Positions 18,949 to 28,479 of a stretch of 64,000 bases of DNA are shown in pieces. This DNA is from Gabonibacter massiliensis (GTDB taxonomy: Bacteria > Bacteroidota > Bacteroidia > Bacteroidales > Marinifilaceae): positions 186,001-250,000 of the forward strand of contig LN913012.1 of NCBI GenBank assembly GCA_001487125.1, in the 5' to 3' direction. Both the position numbers and the translations under genes were made by a program. A model generated the notes under the pieces. It searched no databases and was not told where the DNA came from. It worked only from the letters and a program-made list of their open reading frames with translations. Position 1 is the stretch's first letter; each line of letters starts with the position of its first letter.

Positions 18949-18982
18949 ATTGCGGATATTATCTTGATAAATTGTATTTTTG
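18949..18982 (+). promoter_or_regulatory. argS: Candidate argS promoter
   Basis: ATTG (18949-18952) and TATTTTTG (18975-18982) match the Bacteroidetes -33/-7 pattern with a somewhat long 22-base spacer. Transcription from here would begin near 18988 and supports the ATG at 19018. Confidence 0.45.
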
Positions 18983-19017
18983 CGGATGTTAGTGAATGGT
19001 TTAAAAGTTTGAACGAT

Positions 19018-20805
19018 ATGACGATAGAAAAAATGCTTACTCGGCAAGTATTGGAGGCCGTAAAGGCGTGTTACGGGGTTGAATTGACAGCTAAGGATAT
19101 TCAGTTGCAGGAAACGAGAAAAGAGTTTGCCGGAGATTTGACGGTAGTGGTTTTTCCGTTTACCCGATATTCTCGAAAATCTCCTGAAGAGACAGCGAAA
19201 GAATTGGGAGAGTATTTGAAACAGAATATAGAAGAGGTCAAGGAATACAATGTTATTAAAGGTTTCCTTAATGTTACGATCTCTTCTGCTTATTGGCTCG
19301 AGGTGCTGAATGAAGTTGCGGAAGAAAAGAGGTTCGGCTACTTAAAAGAGAAGAGCGGGAAGACGATTATGATAGAGTATTCTTCTCCTAATACGAATAA
19401 ACCGTTGCATTTGGGTCATATACGGAATAATTTGTTGGGGTGGTCTGTGTCTGAAATCCAAAAGGCGAACGGCCATGAGGTGATTATGGCTAATTTGGTA
19501 AACGATAGGGGAATACATATTTGTAAAAGTATGATAGCCTGGAAGAAATTCGCGAATGGAGCAACACCGGAATCCACCGGAACCAAAGGAGATCATTTCG
19601 TGGGTGATTATTATGTACGTTTCGATAAAGAGTACAAAGCTCAAATAAAAGAGCTGGTGGGAAAAGGAATGCCGGAAGAGGAGGCAAAGAAAAATGCTCC
19701 GATTTTGTTGGAAGCTCAGGAGATGTTGCGAAGATGGGAGGCTGGAGACGATGAGACTGTGGCTTTGTGGCGGATGATGAATGATTGGGTATTGAAGGGA
19801 TTTGATGAAACCTATCAATTGATGGGGATCTCTTTCGATAAGATCTATTTCGAATCGGAAACTTATAAAAAGGGGCGTGATCTTGTGTTGAAAGGGTTGG
19901 CTGACGGAGTTTTGTATCAGAAAGAGACGGGAAGCATTTGGGCGGATTTGACAGGAGACGGGTTGGATCACAAATTGTTGTTGCGGGATGACGGCACGTC
20001 CGTTTACATGACCCAAGATATTGGAACGGCTTACGATCGTTTTAATGAATTTAATATCGATCAGGAGATCTATGTCGTGGGTAATGAGCAGAACTACCAT
20101 TTCCAAGTATTATCACTGATTTGTAAAAAATTAGGTTTCGAGTGGGCGGATAAAATCAAACACCTCTCTTATGGAATGGTGGAATTGCCCGAGGGAAAAA
20201 TGAAATCAAGGGAAGGTACCGTGGTCGATGCCGATGATCTTATTGCGGAGATGATTCATACCGCACGGGTAACTTCGGAGGAGTTGGGGAAGTTGGAAGG
20301 TTATTCCAGAGAGGAGGCAGAAGAGGTGTATCGTAAAGTTGCTTTAGGTGCTTTAAAATATTTTATTTTAAAGGTGGATCCCAAGAAGACGATGATGTTC
20401 AATCCGAAAGAATCGATTGATTTTAACGGGAATACGGGACCTTTTATTCAATATACCTATACGAGGATTAAGTCGGTATTGCGTAAAGCGGCGGAAGCAG
20501 GAATTACGGTTGAACCGGGAGATATCCATACTCCGTTGACGGAAAAGGAACAGAATCTGATTAAGTTAATAGCTAAATTGCCTTCGGTTGTAAAAGAGGC
20601 CGGAGACAATTATAGTCCTGCCGTATTGGGAAATTACGCGTACGAGCTGGCCAAGGAGTTTAATCAGTTTTATCACGATTACTCTATTTTGAAGGAGGAT
20701 AACGTGGCTGTTCGGAATATCCGATTGTTGTTGGCCCGGCAATGCAGTGAGGCTATAAAAAGCGCTATGGGTATGTTGGGTATCGAAATGCCGGAAAGAA
20801 TGTAA
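19018..20805 (+). CDS. argS: Arginyl-tRNA synthetase
   Basis: A 595-residue class I synthetase charging tRNA-Arg. The Add1 tRNA-binding domain is at the N-terminus (MTIEKMLTRQVLEAVKACYG), the HIGH motif is in NTNKPLHLGHIRNNLLG near residue 125, and the KMSKS equivalent is MVELPEGKMKSREGT near residue 395. The DALR anticodon-binding domain ends with AMGMLGIEMPERM. The frame stays open to a GTG at 18865, but the extra 51 residues do not look like the family and a promoter element lies inside them, so the ATG at 19018 is chosen. It is the first gene of a plus-strand run ending at the 25-kb terminator. Confidence 0.95.
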   Translation: MTIEKMLTRQVLEAVKACYGVELTAKDIQLQETRKEFAGDLTVVVFPFTRYSRKSPEETAKELGEYLKQNIEEVKEYNVIKGFLNVTISSAYWLEVLNEVAEEKRFGYLKEKSGKTIMIEYSSPNTNKPLHLGHIRNNLLGWSVSEIQKANGHEVIMANLVNDRGIHICKSMIAWKKFANGATPESTGTKGDHFVGDYYVRFDKEYKAQIKELVGKGMPEEEAKKNAPILLEAQEMLRRWEAGDDETVALWRMMNDWVLKGFDETYQLMGISFDKIYFESETYKKGRDLVLKGLADGVLYQKETGSIWADLTGDGLDHKLLLRDDGTSVYMTQDIGTAYDRFNEFNIDQEIYVVGNEQNYHFQVLSLICKKLGFEWADKIKHLSYGMVELPEGKMKSREGTVVDADDLIAEMIHTARVTSEELGKLEGYSREEAEEVYRKVALGALKYFILKVDPKKTMMFNPKESIDFNGNTGPFIQYTYTRIKSVLRKAAEAGITVEPGDIHTPLTEKEQNLIKLIAKLPSVVKEAGDNYSPAVLGNYAYELAKEFNQFYHDYSILKEDNVAVRNIRLLLARQCSEAIKSAMGMLGIEMPERM

Positions 20806-20816
20806 ACGGAAGGGAA

Positions 20817-21329
20817 ATGAATATGCTTCAAAAAATAGATCCTAAGGTCATTCAGGAGAATGCCATAAAATTAATCGGTGAGGAGTGGATGCTGATTGCT
20901 GCCGGTAATGCCGATCGTTTTAATATGATGACGGCAAGTTGGGGTATGATGGGTTTTTTGTGGAACAAGCCCGTCGTGACCGTTTTCGTGCGTCCGCAGC
21001 GATACACGTTTGAATTTATGGAAAATAATGCCTATTTTACGCTTGACTTTTTGGGAAAAGAGAATCGGAAAGCATTGAATGTATGCGGTTCGATTTCGGG
21101 TAGGTGTGCGAATAAGATAGAGAAGAGTGGATTGACTCCCGGATTTACGCTATTGGGGAATCCTTTTTTTGAAGAGGCCCGATTGGTTTTGGAATGTAAA
21201 AAAATATACGCGGATTGGTTAAAGGAAGATGCTTTTTGGGAGAAAACGCCGATAACGGAAAGCTATCCTGAAAAAGATTTTCATAAAATATACGTGGGTG
21301 AAATTGTTAACGCCTGGATGAAAAAGTAA
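20817..21329 (+). CDS. Flavin reductase family protein (flavoredoxin-like)
   Basis: A 170-residue FMN-binding split-barrel protein of the flavin reductase-like family. The pattern NRFNMMTASWGMMGFLWNKP (here NADRFNMMTASW...) followed by FVRPQRYTFEFMENNAYFTL is typical of flavoredoxins and related FMN proteins of anaerobes. It starts 11 bases after argS; ATG at 20817 or 20823 is possible. It probably transfers electrons from NAD(P)H or ferredoxin to a partner. The partner is unknown. Confidence 0.85.
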   Translation: MNMLQKIDPKVIQENAIKLIGEEWMLIAAGNADRFNMMTASWGMMGFLWNKPVVTVFVRPQRYTFEFMENNAYFTLDFLGKENRKALNVCGSISGRCANKIEKSGLTPGFTLLGNPFFEEARLVLECKKIYADWLKEDAFWEKTPITESYPEKDFHKIYVGEIVNAWMKK

Positions 21330-21331
21330 GA

Positions 21332-22174
21332 ATGGATTTATGTAATTATCATAGTCATTGTACTTTTTGTGACGGAAGAGCACCTGCGGAAGATTTTGTA
21401 AAAGCGGCGATAGAAGCAGGATTTCATAGTTACGGAATCTCTTCCCATTCCCCGTTGCCGTTTGAGACCGACTGGTCTTTGAAACGGAGTGAGGTGGGGA
21501 ATTATTTACGGGAAATGCAAAGGCTTAAACGAATATATGCCTCAATGCTTGAGGTATATGTAGGGTTGGAAATTGATTATTTGAATGATGAATACGGACC
21601 TTCTTCCCTTTATTTTCAACAATTGCCGTTGGATTATCGTATCGGTTCCGTTCATTATGTGGTAAATCCGGAAAGAGGAGAAATGATGGACATGGATGGA
21701 AGAGTCGAGGATTTCCGGAGGAATTTGGATAAGGTGTTCGCTGGAGATTTGAAGCTGTTGATAAAGAATTATTTTCAGGCTTCGATGCGGATGGTTGAGT
21801 TGGGCGGCTTCGATTTCGTTGCCCACGCGGATAAGGTGGCGATGAACGGTTCGCTTTGCGATCCGGAAATAGTGGACAGCAACTGGTTTCGAAACATGAT
21901 GATGGATTATTTGAGGGTGATTGCAGAGAAGGGAGTGATGATGGAGATCAACACGAAAGCCTATGGGCGGAGAGGAATGTTATTTCCGGACGTGCGTTAT
22001 TTTAAAGAATTGAGGGAGTTGAAGATACCCTTGATGGTTAATTCCGATGCTCATGAGCCTGAAAAAATCAATCAGGGCAGGGCGGAAGTATTTGGGTTGT
22101 TGCGGGAGGCCGGGATTCGGAGTACGGTACATTTACGAAAAGGATTTTGGGAAGAAACAGAGATAACGGTTTAA
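21332..22174 (+). CDS. PHP-domain phosphatase (histidinol-phosphatase type)
   Basis: A 280-residue PHP-family metal-dependent phosphoesterase. The first motif NYHSHCTFCDGRAPAEDFV is at residue 4. Further ligands are in GISSHSPLPF, GLEIDYL, GSVHYV, DFVAHADKVAM and the terminal LMVNSDAHEPEKI. This set is typical of HisK-type histidinol-phosphate phosphatases, but no his genes are nearby, so the substrate is not certain. The start codon follows the flavoredoxin stop by 2 bases, showing tight coupling. Confidence 0.85.
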   Translation: MDLCNYHSHCTFCDGRAPAEDFVKAAIEAGFHSYGISSHSPLPFETDWSLKRSEVGNYLREMQRLKRIYASMLEVYVGLEIDYLNDEYGPSSLYFQQLPLDYRIGSVHYVVNPERGEMMDMDGRVEDFRRNLDKVFAGDLKLLIKNYFQASMRMVELGGFDFVAHADKVAMNGSLCDPEIVDSNWFRNMMMDYLRVIAEKGVMMEINTKAYGRRGMLFPDVRYFKELRELKIPLMVNSDAHEPEKINQGRAEVFGLLREAGIRSTVHLRKGFWEETEITV

Positions 22175-22185
22175 TAAAAACAAGT

Positions 22186-23202
22186 ATGGGAAAGTATTGT
22201 ATTTTATCGGTATGCGTGCTGATGCTGAGCTTTTGGAGTTGTTCCGAAGAAAAAGAGGATGACCTGATTGATGTTCTGGAGAAAGAATCCGTTGATATTC
22301 GGGAGTATTTGAGGGAAAATGTTACGACTCCCGTTACTACGGTGTGTTTTTATTCCGTAAAAGGTTTGCCTATAGATTCTATCTATATTTTTAATAATGA
22401 TAAGACGGGAACTTTGGTAAAAGAGGATGAATACGCCCTGATCGATTATGACGTATTGGACTTGAACGGGAAATACATGGACTCTACCGATCCGCAACAA
22501 AAACTGGATTCAACTTATGTCAGGACCTATGCGATGGGGGGACCGGTATATAATGTGCTCGATACGGCGAATAAGTTCAATTATATCGGGGAGGCGTTGA
22601 AGTACATCGGAGAGGGTAAAACGGGAGAGATGATCGTTCCCTCTAAATTAGGTAGTCAGAACGGAAAGTCGCTATTGTATAAGCTTCAGATAAAACGGGT
22701 TATTCCGGATTTCAAAGGGTATGAAGATGCTTTAATTCAATCTTATATAGACAATCACATCCAAGACAAGATCGGCGAGCCTGTCGAGATAAGGCGAAAC
22801 GATTCGATTGCCTATTTGGTGATGACACACCAGGGAAGTGGCGTCTCTGTGATCAAGGAGGGAGATACGGTTTCGATTTCGCATGAGGCATACGTTTTGA
22901 CCGAGGGATTATTAAAGCAGTATGAAGTCTGGGACAGCGTGACGATGATTCATCCTTTGGCCCCGAGAAACGGGACGATATTGGAGGTTTACGCGAAGGC
23001 TTTGACTTATTTGCACGAAGGCGATGAAGCTACGATAATCGTACCTCATGTGCTGGGGTACGGGCGTGCAGGGGTGAAGAGTGCGAGCGGACAAATTTTA
23101 ATACCTTCTTTTTCAACTTTGGTATACACGTTGAAGGTAAAGAGGGTAGGTATATTTACTCCTCCGGAAAATCCGGAGACAGGGAGAGGTAATGAACCAT
23201 GA
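22186..23202 (+). CDS. Lipoprotein with two FKBP-like domains
   Basis: A 338-residue lipoprotein (signal MGKYCILSVCVLMLSFWSC, lipidated Cys) in which two FKBP-type peptidyl-prolyl isomerase-like domains can be traced. Domain 1 (about 75-180) shows ALIDYDVLDLNGKYMDSTDP and EALKYIGEGKTGEMIVPSKL. Domain 2 (about 215-320) shows KALTYLHEGDEATIIVPHVLGYG and IPSFSTLVYTLKVKRV. These follow the FKBP order: strand, DGxxFDSS-like turn, GxxEAL..MxxG, I(V)P. Active-site aromatics are not fully kept, so isomerase activity is uncertain. ATG at 22186 gives a proper lipoprotein signal. A near-relative follows directly downstream. Confidence 0.75.
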   Translation: MGKYCILSVCVLMLSFWSCSEEKEDDLIDVLEKESVDIREYLRENVTTPVTTVCFYSVKGLPIDSIYIFNNDKTGTLVKEDEYALIDYDVLDLNGKYMDSTDPQQKLDSTYVRTYAMGGPVYNVLDTANKFNYIGEALKYIGEGKTGEMIVPSKLGSQNGKSLLYKLQIKRVIPDFKGYEDALIQSYIDNHIQDKIGEPVEIRRNDSIAYLVMTHQGSGVSVIKEGDTVSISHEAYVLTEGLLKQYEVWDSVTMIHPLAPRNGTILEVYAKALTYLHEGDEATIIVPHVLGYGRAGVKSASGQILIPSFSTLVYTLKVKRVGIFTPPENPETGRGNEP

Positions 23203-23238
23203 CAGATGGTATTTTAATAACAACTAAAAAAAACGGAA

Positions 23239-24201
23239 ATGAAAAAAAACAATTTAATCTGGGGTTTAGGCTTGCTGATGGGTATATTCGCAGGTTGTTC
23301 GGATGGTGTAGATACGATCGATATTAAAAAGGTTCTTGCTCAAGAACAAAAGAATATCGAAGCTTATCTTGATAAAAACGCCAAAACAGAGATAATAAAA
23401 ATACCTGTATCGGAACAAAGTCAGCATATCGCGGATATGTATGTGTTCAATAACGATCGGACCGGAACGGTTGCGGAAGATAAAGAGTGGGTATTGGTCA
23501 ATTATGATCTGACGAACTTGAACGGGTATATATTCGATACGACGGATCCGGCTAAAGCCGCGGGTAGCGGATTTACCGCTACTTTTCCTTACGGGGGGCC
23601 GGTATATTGCCGGGTGGGAGACGGTAGTTTCGTGGGATTGTTAGCCGGATATGTCGGTGAAGGTAAAAAAGGAAATTTACTTGTACCCTCTCCGGTGATG
23701 TACAGTAACGGAATTACCCATCTGTATGATATGAAGGTGGAGAAAGTCGTGGGAAAAGACCTGTTCTCCTATGAGAAAGAGATGATTAAACGGTATATGG
23801 ATGAGGTCTATTCGAATATTCCTCGGGAAAACATTTTGGATGTGAAAAGTGGCGATACGACAACCTATATTGTGCGGACGACATTGGATTCGGAGGGAGA
23901 AAACATTGGGGCGAAAGACAGTGTGCGCGTTGTGTGTGCTGCCTATCTTTTGGATGAAGTGAGAGATCGGGATAACTTAAGACAAATTATAAAGCTCGAG
24001 GGAAATAAGTCGGTGAAGTGGTTGGTAAGCGATTTAATAGATGGTTTGAGATTAAGTTTTCCGTTATTGAAAGTCGGTGATAAAGCCGATATTATCGTGC
24101 CTTACGGTATGGCTTATGAAGATAAACTTTTTAGAGGGATTCCTCCTTATTCAACTATTATTTATCAGTTGGAAATTAAAGAAAAAATTGCCAAAAAATA
24201 A
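23239..24201 (+). CDS. Paralogous FKBP-like lipoprotein
   Basis: A 320-residue lipoprotein (signal ending LLMGIFAGCSDG) and a tandem paralogue of the preceding gene. Both share a Cys-anchored start, an N-terminal helix ending near DIREYL / NIEAYL, a conserved segment YIFNNDKTGT / YVFNNDRTGT, and the STDPQQ / TTDPAK turn. The FKBP-like end (ADIIVPYGMAYEDKLFRGIPPYSTIIYQLEI) is clearer here than in the first protein and is given only in part as IPPYSTIIYQLEI. The copies are diverged, so the duplication is old. Both are probably envelope folding factors or their derivatives. Confidence 0.72.
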   Translation: MKKNNLIWGLGLLMGIFAGCSDGVDTIDIKKVLAQEQKNIEAYLDKNAKTEIIKIPVSEQSQHIADMYVFNNDRTGTVAEDKEWVLVNYDLTNLNGYIFDTTDPAKAAGSGFTATFPYGGPVYCRVGDGSFVGLLAGYVGEGKKGNLLVPSPVMYSNGITHLYDMKVEKVVGKDLFSYEKEMIKRYMDEVYSNIPRENILDVKSGDTTTYIVRTTLDSEGENIGAKDSVRVVCAAYLLDEVRDRDNLRQIIKLEGNKSVKWLVSDLIDGLRLSFPLLKVGDKADIIVPYGMAYEDKLFRGIPPYSTIIYQLEIKEKIAKK

Positions 24202-24213
24202 AGAAGTAAAGAG

Positions 24214-24987
24214 ATGGACCTGGATTTGAAAAGTACACTGGAACTTGTTGTCGGCTGGGCGAAAGAGGTCGGAGGTATGCAACGCTCCTATTTTAGAGGT
24301 GATAATTTGGGAATTGAGACCAAATCGAATGTTTTCGATGTGGTGACTAAGGTGGATAAGTTATGTGAAACCTTTTTGTTGGAGCGAATAAATGCCTCTT
24401 TTCCGGCTCATGGCGTGTTGGGGGAGGAGAGCGGAGCGCATGATGTTCATAGTGATTACTTGTGGATTGTGGATCCATTGGATGGAACAAATAATTACAG
24501 TCAGGGGCTTCCTGTTTTTTGCGTGTCTATCGGATTGACCTACAAGGGAGAATCCCTTTTAGGTGTGGTATACGCTCCCTATCTGGATGAAATGTATACG
24601 GCGATCCGGGGGAAAGGCGCTTTTAGGAACGGAATCTCTATTCGTGTATCGGGCAAGAAGGATTTGGCCCATAGTGTATTGGGAACAGGTTTTCCATACG
24701 ATAAGGATGTAAATCCGGATAATAATGCCGCTAATTTAGCTCGTATTCTTCCGCGTATCCGTGGAATCCGGCGATTGGGATCGGCTGCTTACGACCTGTG
24801 TTGTGTGGCTGCCGGATTTTTGGATGCTTATTGGGAATTGGGACTGCATCCTTGGGATGTGTGTGCCGGAGAGCTTATCGTACGGGAGGCCGGGGGAGAA
24901 ATCCGCTCTTTTCGGGAAAACAGGGGGATTGCCATAATGGCCGGAAACATTCATCTGATTACAAAAATGCAAGAATATGTAAAATGA
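24214..24987 (+). CDS. Inositol monophosphatase family protein
   Basis: A 257-residue member of the IMPase/SuhB/CysQ family. Metal-ligand motifs are complete: GVLGEESGAHD near residue 68, IVDPLDGTNNYSQGLPVF near residue 85, and LHPWDVCAGELIVREAGG near residue 215. It hydrolyses a sugar or inositol phosphate (or 3'-phosphonucleotide) with Mg2+. Which one is not clear from sequence. It is the last gene of the argS run, 12 bases after the second FKBP-like gene and before a bidirectional terminator. Confidence 0.88.
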   Translation: MDLDLKSTLELVVGWAKEVGGMQRSYFRGDNLGIETKSNVFDVVTKVDKLCETFLLERINASFPAHGVLGEESGAHDVHSDYLWIVDPLDGTNNYSQGLPVFCVSIGLTYKGESLLGVVYAPYLDEMYTAIRGKGAFRNGISIRVSGKKDLAHSVLGTGFPYDKDVNPDNNAANLARILPRIRGIRRLGSAAYDLCCVAAGFLDAYWELGLHPWDVCAGELIVREAGGEIRSFRENRGIAIMAGNIHLITKMQEYVK

Positions 24988-25018
24988 AAAAACGAGGAGG
25001 CCTGCCTCCTCGTTTTTC
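24986..25018. terminator. Bidirectional terminator between the IMPase and dbpA genes
   Basis: aacgaggagg and cctcctcgtt form an 11-bp GC-rich stem with a tiny loop. T-tracts lie on both strands (gtttttc to the right; the left flanking a's read as t's on the minus strand). It serves the two convergent genes. Confidence 0.9.
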
Positions 25019-26341
25019 TTAGAAGGAGATGGCGAATTTTGTTTTCATGTTTTTGATTTTTTCATTCCGAATAAGGGAGAGGGTTTTTCGTATCCTGTTT
25101 CGTTTAATGGCCGCAAAAGCATGAAAATCTTTTATTTCGATACGTCCGATCTCCTCTTTATGTAAATTCCCTTTTTGACAGAGGAAACCGACGATATCCA
25201 TTTTGCTCAGTTTATCTTTTTTTCCTTTTCCGATGTATAAGGTATTCCATTCCGGTTTCGGGGGAATCTTATTTTTGCCGGATAAACGATATACCTCCGG
25301 AATTTCCGGGAGATAGGCAGGAAATATTTCCGATTCTCCTATGAGAACAAAAGCAGTTCCCGAAGCTTTCATCCTGGCTGTACGTCCGTTACGGTGGATA
25401 AAGGCCTCTTCCGTATCCGGGAAATGATAATGGATGATGTATTCTATTTCAGGTATATCTAATCCTCTGGCAGCTAAATCGGTAGAGATTAGGATGGTCG
25501 TGCTGCCGTTCCGGAATTTGCATAGAACTCTTTCCCTTTCCGCTTGTTCCAGTCCGCCGTGAAAAAACTCGTTTTCCACCGCCTGTTTCCGAAGATAGGT
25601 GCTAATCCGTTCGGCATGTTCTCTGTAATTACAAAAAATAAGGGTCGGGGACCCGTTTAACTCGCCTAACAATCGGTATAGGGTAGTAAGTTTGTCCGGA
25701 TCTCCTGAATAGACGGTTTTTATTTCTAATTTACCCAAAGGTGTTTTTTCTAAAAAATTAATCGCGTGAGGCGATTTTATCCCGACAAATACGGGGATCT
25801 CAACGGCCGAAGTAGCAGAAGTGAGAATCCGCTGCCGAATTCCGTGTAAGCAGGCAAATATTTCTCTCATATCTTCAATAAATCCGAATTCAAGCGATTT
25901 ATCGAATTCATCCAGGATAATCGTGTGTACCTCTTTTAAATCGATAGTTTGCCGATCGATATGGTCTAATAGCCGTCCGGGAGTACCTATGAGTAAAGCC
26001 GGAGGGTAAACGAGACTTCTCTCTTCAACTTGAATATCGTGTCCGCCGTAACAACATACCACCCGATAGGAACTTCTTAGAGAGCGAAATACGGATTCGA
26101 TTTGGAGTGCCAACTCTCGGGAGGGGGTGAGAATCAATGCTTGTATCTCCTTTTTGTCGCTTGATAATTTTTCTAAAAGAGGAAGTAAAAAAGCTAACGT
26201 TTTTCCGGAGCCGGTCGGGGATAACAGAAGGATATCCCTGTTATTTCGTTGAGCTTCGATGGCTTGGATTTGCATCTCGTTTAAGGTTGCAATTCCGAGC
26301 GATTGCAATATATCCCGAAAAGTGTCGTCTATAGGTGGCAT
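25019..26341 (-). CDS. dbpA: DEAD-box RNA helicase, DbpA type
   Basis: A 440-residue RNA helicase. It shows a Q-motif region (LNEMQIQAIEAQ), Walker A (LSPTGSGKTLAFLLPLL), motif II as LDEFDKSLEFGF (DEFD in place of DEAD), motif III SATS, and motif VI HRNGRTARM. The C-terminal 75 residues (WNTLYIGKGKKDKLSKMDIV onward) look like the DbpA RNA-binding domain that targets 23S rRNA hairpin 92 in large-subunit assembly. ATG at 26341 is used. A more upstream start would add eight unlikely residues (MSKIYIIL). A minus-strand TACTTTTG lies just upstream. Confidence 0.88.
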   Translation of the reverse strand: MPPIDDTFRDILQSLGIATLNEMQIQAIEAQRNNRDILLLSPTGSGKTLAFLLPLLEKLSSDKKEIQALILTPSRELALQIESVFRSLRSSYRVVCCYGGHDIQVEERSLVYPPALLIGTPGRLLDHIDRQTIDLKEVHTIILDEFDKSLEFGFIEDMREIFACLHGIRQRILTSATSAVEIPVFVGIKSPHAINFLEKTPLGKLEIKTVYSGDPDKLTTLYRLLGELNGSPTLIFCNYREHAERISTYLRKQAVENEFFHGGLEQAERERVLCKFRNGSTTILISTDLAARGLDIPEIEYIIHYHFPDTEEAFIHRNGRTARMKASGTAFVLIGESEIFPAYLPEIPEVYRLSGKNKIPPKPEWNTLYIGKGKKDKLSKMDIVGFLCQKGNLHKEEIGRIEIKDFHAFAAIKRNRIRKTLSLIRNEKIKNMKTKFAISF

Positions 26342-26362
26342 TAGTATGATATAAATTTTCGA

Positions 26363-26370
26363 CAAAAGTA
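26363..26370 (-). promoter_or_regulatory. dbpA: -7 element for dbpA (TACTTTTG on minus)
   Basis: caaaagta on the plus strand reads TACTTTTG on the minus strand, 22 bases before the dbpA ATG. No matching TTTG is present 19 bases upstream, so only the -7 half is supported. Confidence 0.4.
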
Positions 26371-26413
26371 ATATTTACTTTTCGGTTTAAAACAGATACG
26401 ACTGATTATTCGG

Positions 26414-27211
26414 TCAGTTTAGTCCCAAAGTGGCCATTGTTTTGGGGCGTTTAAACATAATCATGGCTTCCTTATAGCCTTCGTCGAAAATTTTTTCCGT
26501 ATTGTTCAGATCGAACATACTGTATTGACTGATATGTTTGGGCATGATCAGAATATCGCAACTTTTAGCATCGATATTCATGTTGGAAAGGATTCCCATG
26601 TGGAAGGAGCGCTCTGCGAGATGTACTAAATTTTTAATGTGATCACTGGGTTCAACCGGATCGATATGGACTCCGATAATGATATCGCATAAATCGCGAA
26701 TCGGACGTACCGGTAAATTCATAAAAACACCGCCGTCCACGTATTGTTGATTGTCGATAACCGTAGGTACGAATACGATAGGGACGGATGAAGATGCCAC
26801 GACCGATGGAATGACCTTGCCGCTATTGAAGTGAGCGGGAACACCTAAATTCATGTTAGTCGCCGTGACGACTAAAGGAATTTGGAGTTGGTCGAAAGTT
26901 TCTACTTGAATGAATTCGGACAATCGTTTTTCCATGCCGCCCATCATCATAACGCCCATCTTGGAGACAACAGGACGAGCGAAGTCTAACATCTTGGTTC
27001 CTATAAAGAACGAAAGCGATTCTTCTGCCGTATGTCCGGAGGCGATCATGACTCCGGCAATAGCTCCGGCACTGGTACCGGAAATAATATCGGGTTTGAT
27101 CCCTAATTCTTGCATGGCCTTGTATACTCCCAAGTGTGCAAAACCTCTTGCCCCTCCTCCACTTAAGACTAACCCCAAATGATAGGGTCTTTTTTCCTTG
27201 ATTATATCCAT
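26414..27211 (-). CDS. Patatin-like phospholipase
   Basis: A 265-residue patatin-domain protein of the bacterial RssA/YchK type. The oxyanion-hole glycines are in LVLSGGGARGFAHLGV, the nucleophile in IISGTSAGAIAGVMIASG (GXSXG), and the second member of the dyad in YVDGGVFMNLPV (DGG). There is no signal peptide, so it should act in the cytoplasm or at the inner leaflet on lipids or acyl esters. It is monocistronic between dbpA and gapA. The physiological substrate is unknown. Confidence 0.9.
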   Translation of the reverse strand: MDIIKEKRPYHLGLVLSGGGARGFAHLGVYKAMQELGIKPDIISGTSAGAIAGVMIASGHTAEESLSFFIGTKMLDFARPVVSKMGVMMMGGMEKRLSEFIQVETFDQLQIPLVVTATNMNLGVPAHFNSGKVIPSVVASSSVPIVFVPTVIDNQQYVDGGVFMNLPVRPIRDLCDIIIGVHIDPVEPSDHIKNLVHLAERSFHMGILSNMNIDAKSCDILIMPKHISQYSMFDLNNTEKIFDEGYKEAMIMFKRPKTMATLGLN

Positions 27212-27262
27212 AGAATATATAATGTTGCTTATTTACTATACGGGAATGAAAGAGAATGGTTG

Positions 27263-27295
27263 AAAAAAAGAGCCGGTTTATAACCGGCTCTTTTC
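27263..27295. terminator. Terminator of gapA (bidirectional form)
   Basis: agagccggtt/aaccggctct with a short tata loop, flanked by an A-run on the left and a T-run on the right. On the minus strand it lies 5 bases after the gapA stop and is followed by ctttttttc. Confidence 0.9.
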
Positions 27296-27299
27296 GTAT

Positions 27300-28310
<1,011 letters not shown>

Positions 28311-28366
28311 TTATATTAATCGGTTAATAATGATGTTATTATTCTTATCATTCTCTTATTTTCATA

Positions 28367-28397
28367 CAAAAGTATGGATAAAAAAATGAAAAACAAA
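28367..28397 (-). promoter_or_regulatory. gapA: gapA promoter (TTTG-N19-TACTTTTG on minus)
   Basis: On the minus strand the -33 TTTG is at 28397-28394 and the -7 TACTTTTG at 28374-28367, with exactly 19 bases between them. This is the full Bacteroidetes primary-sigma consensus. The transcript would begin near 28360, giving a leader of about 56 bases. Confidence 0.85.
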
Positions 28398-28416
28398 GAA
28401 GTTTTGGAATTGTTAT

Positions 28417-28430
28417 ACGCGAACGTTTTT
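28417..28430. promoter_or_regulatory. LacI-family-like operator sequence 1
   Basis: acgcgaacgttttt resembles the CGCAAACGTTTGCG-type operators of LacI-family repressors. It lies between the divergent gapA promoter and the promoter of the candidate small RNA. Confidence 0.35.
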
Positions 28431-28443
28431 TTTCTTAAAAAAA

Positions 28444-28474
28444 TTTGCGCAAACGTTTTAAATTACTATCTTTG
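28444..28474 (+). promoter_or_regulatory. Strong plus-strand promoter (TTTG-N19-TATCTTTG)
   Basis: TTTG at 28444-28447 and TATCTTTG at 28467-28474 are separated by exactly 19 bases. No plus-strand protein gene follows. A terminator is met about 65 bases on. Confidence 0.8.
28447..28460. promoter_or_regulatory. LacI-family-like operator sequence 2, inside the promoter spacer
   Basis: gcgcaaacgtttta contains the central CAAACGTTT palindrome typical of LacI-family operators and sits between the -33 and -7 boxes. A bound repressor would block the promoter. Confidence 0.4.
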
Positions 28475-28479
28475 CCCAC

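Noticed and set aside
18865-19017. N-terminal extension of argS from GTG 18865
   Set aside because: The additional residues are unlike ArgRS, and a TANNTTTG promoter element lies within them.
19342-20106. 254-codon open frame on the minus strand
   Set aside because: It is fully antisense to argS, whose motifs are complete. The translated protein is rich in His, Ile and Ser in the manner of antisense frames.
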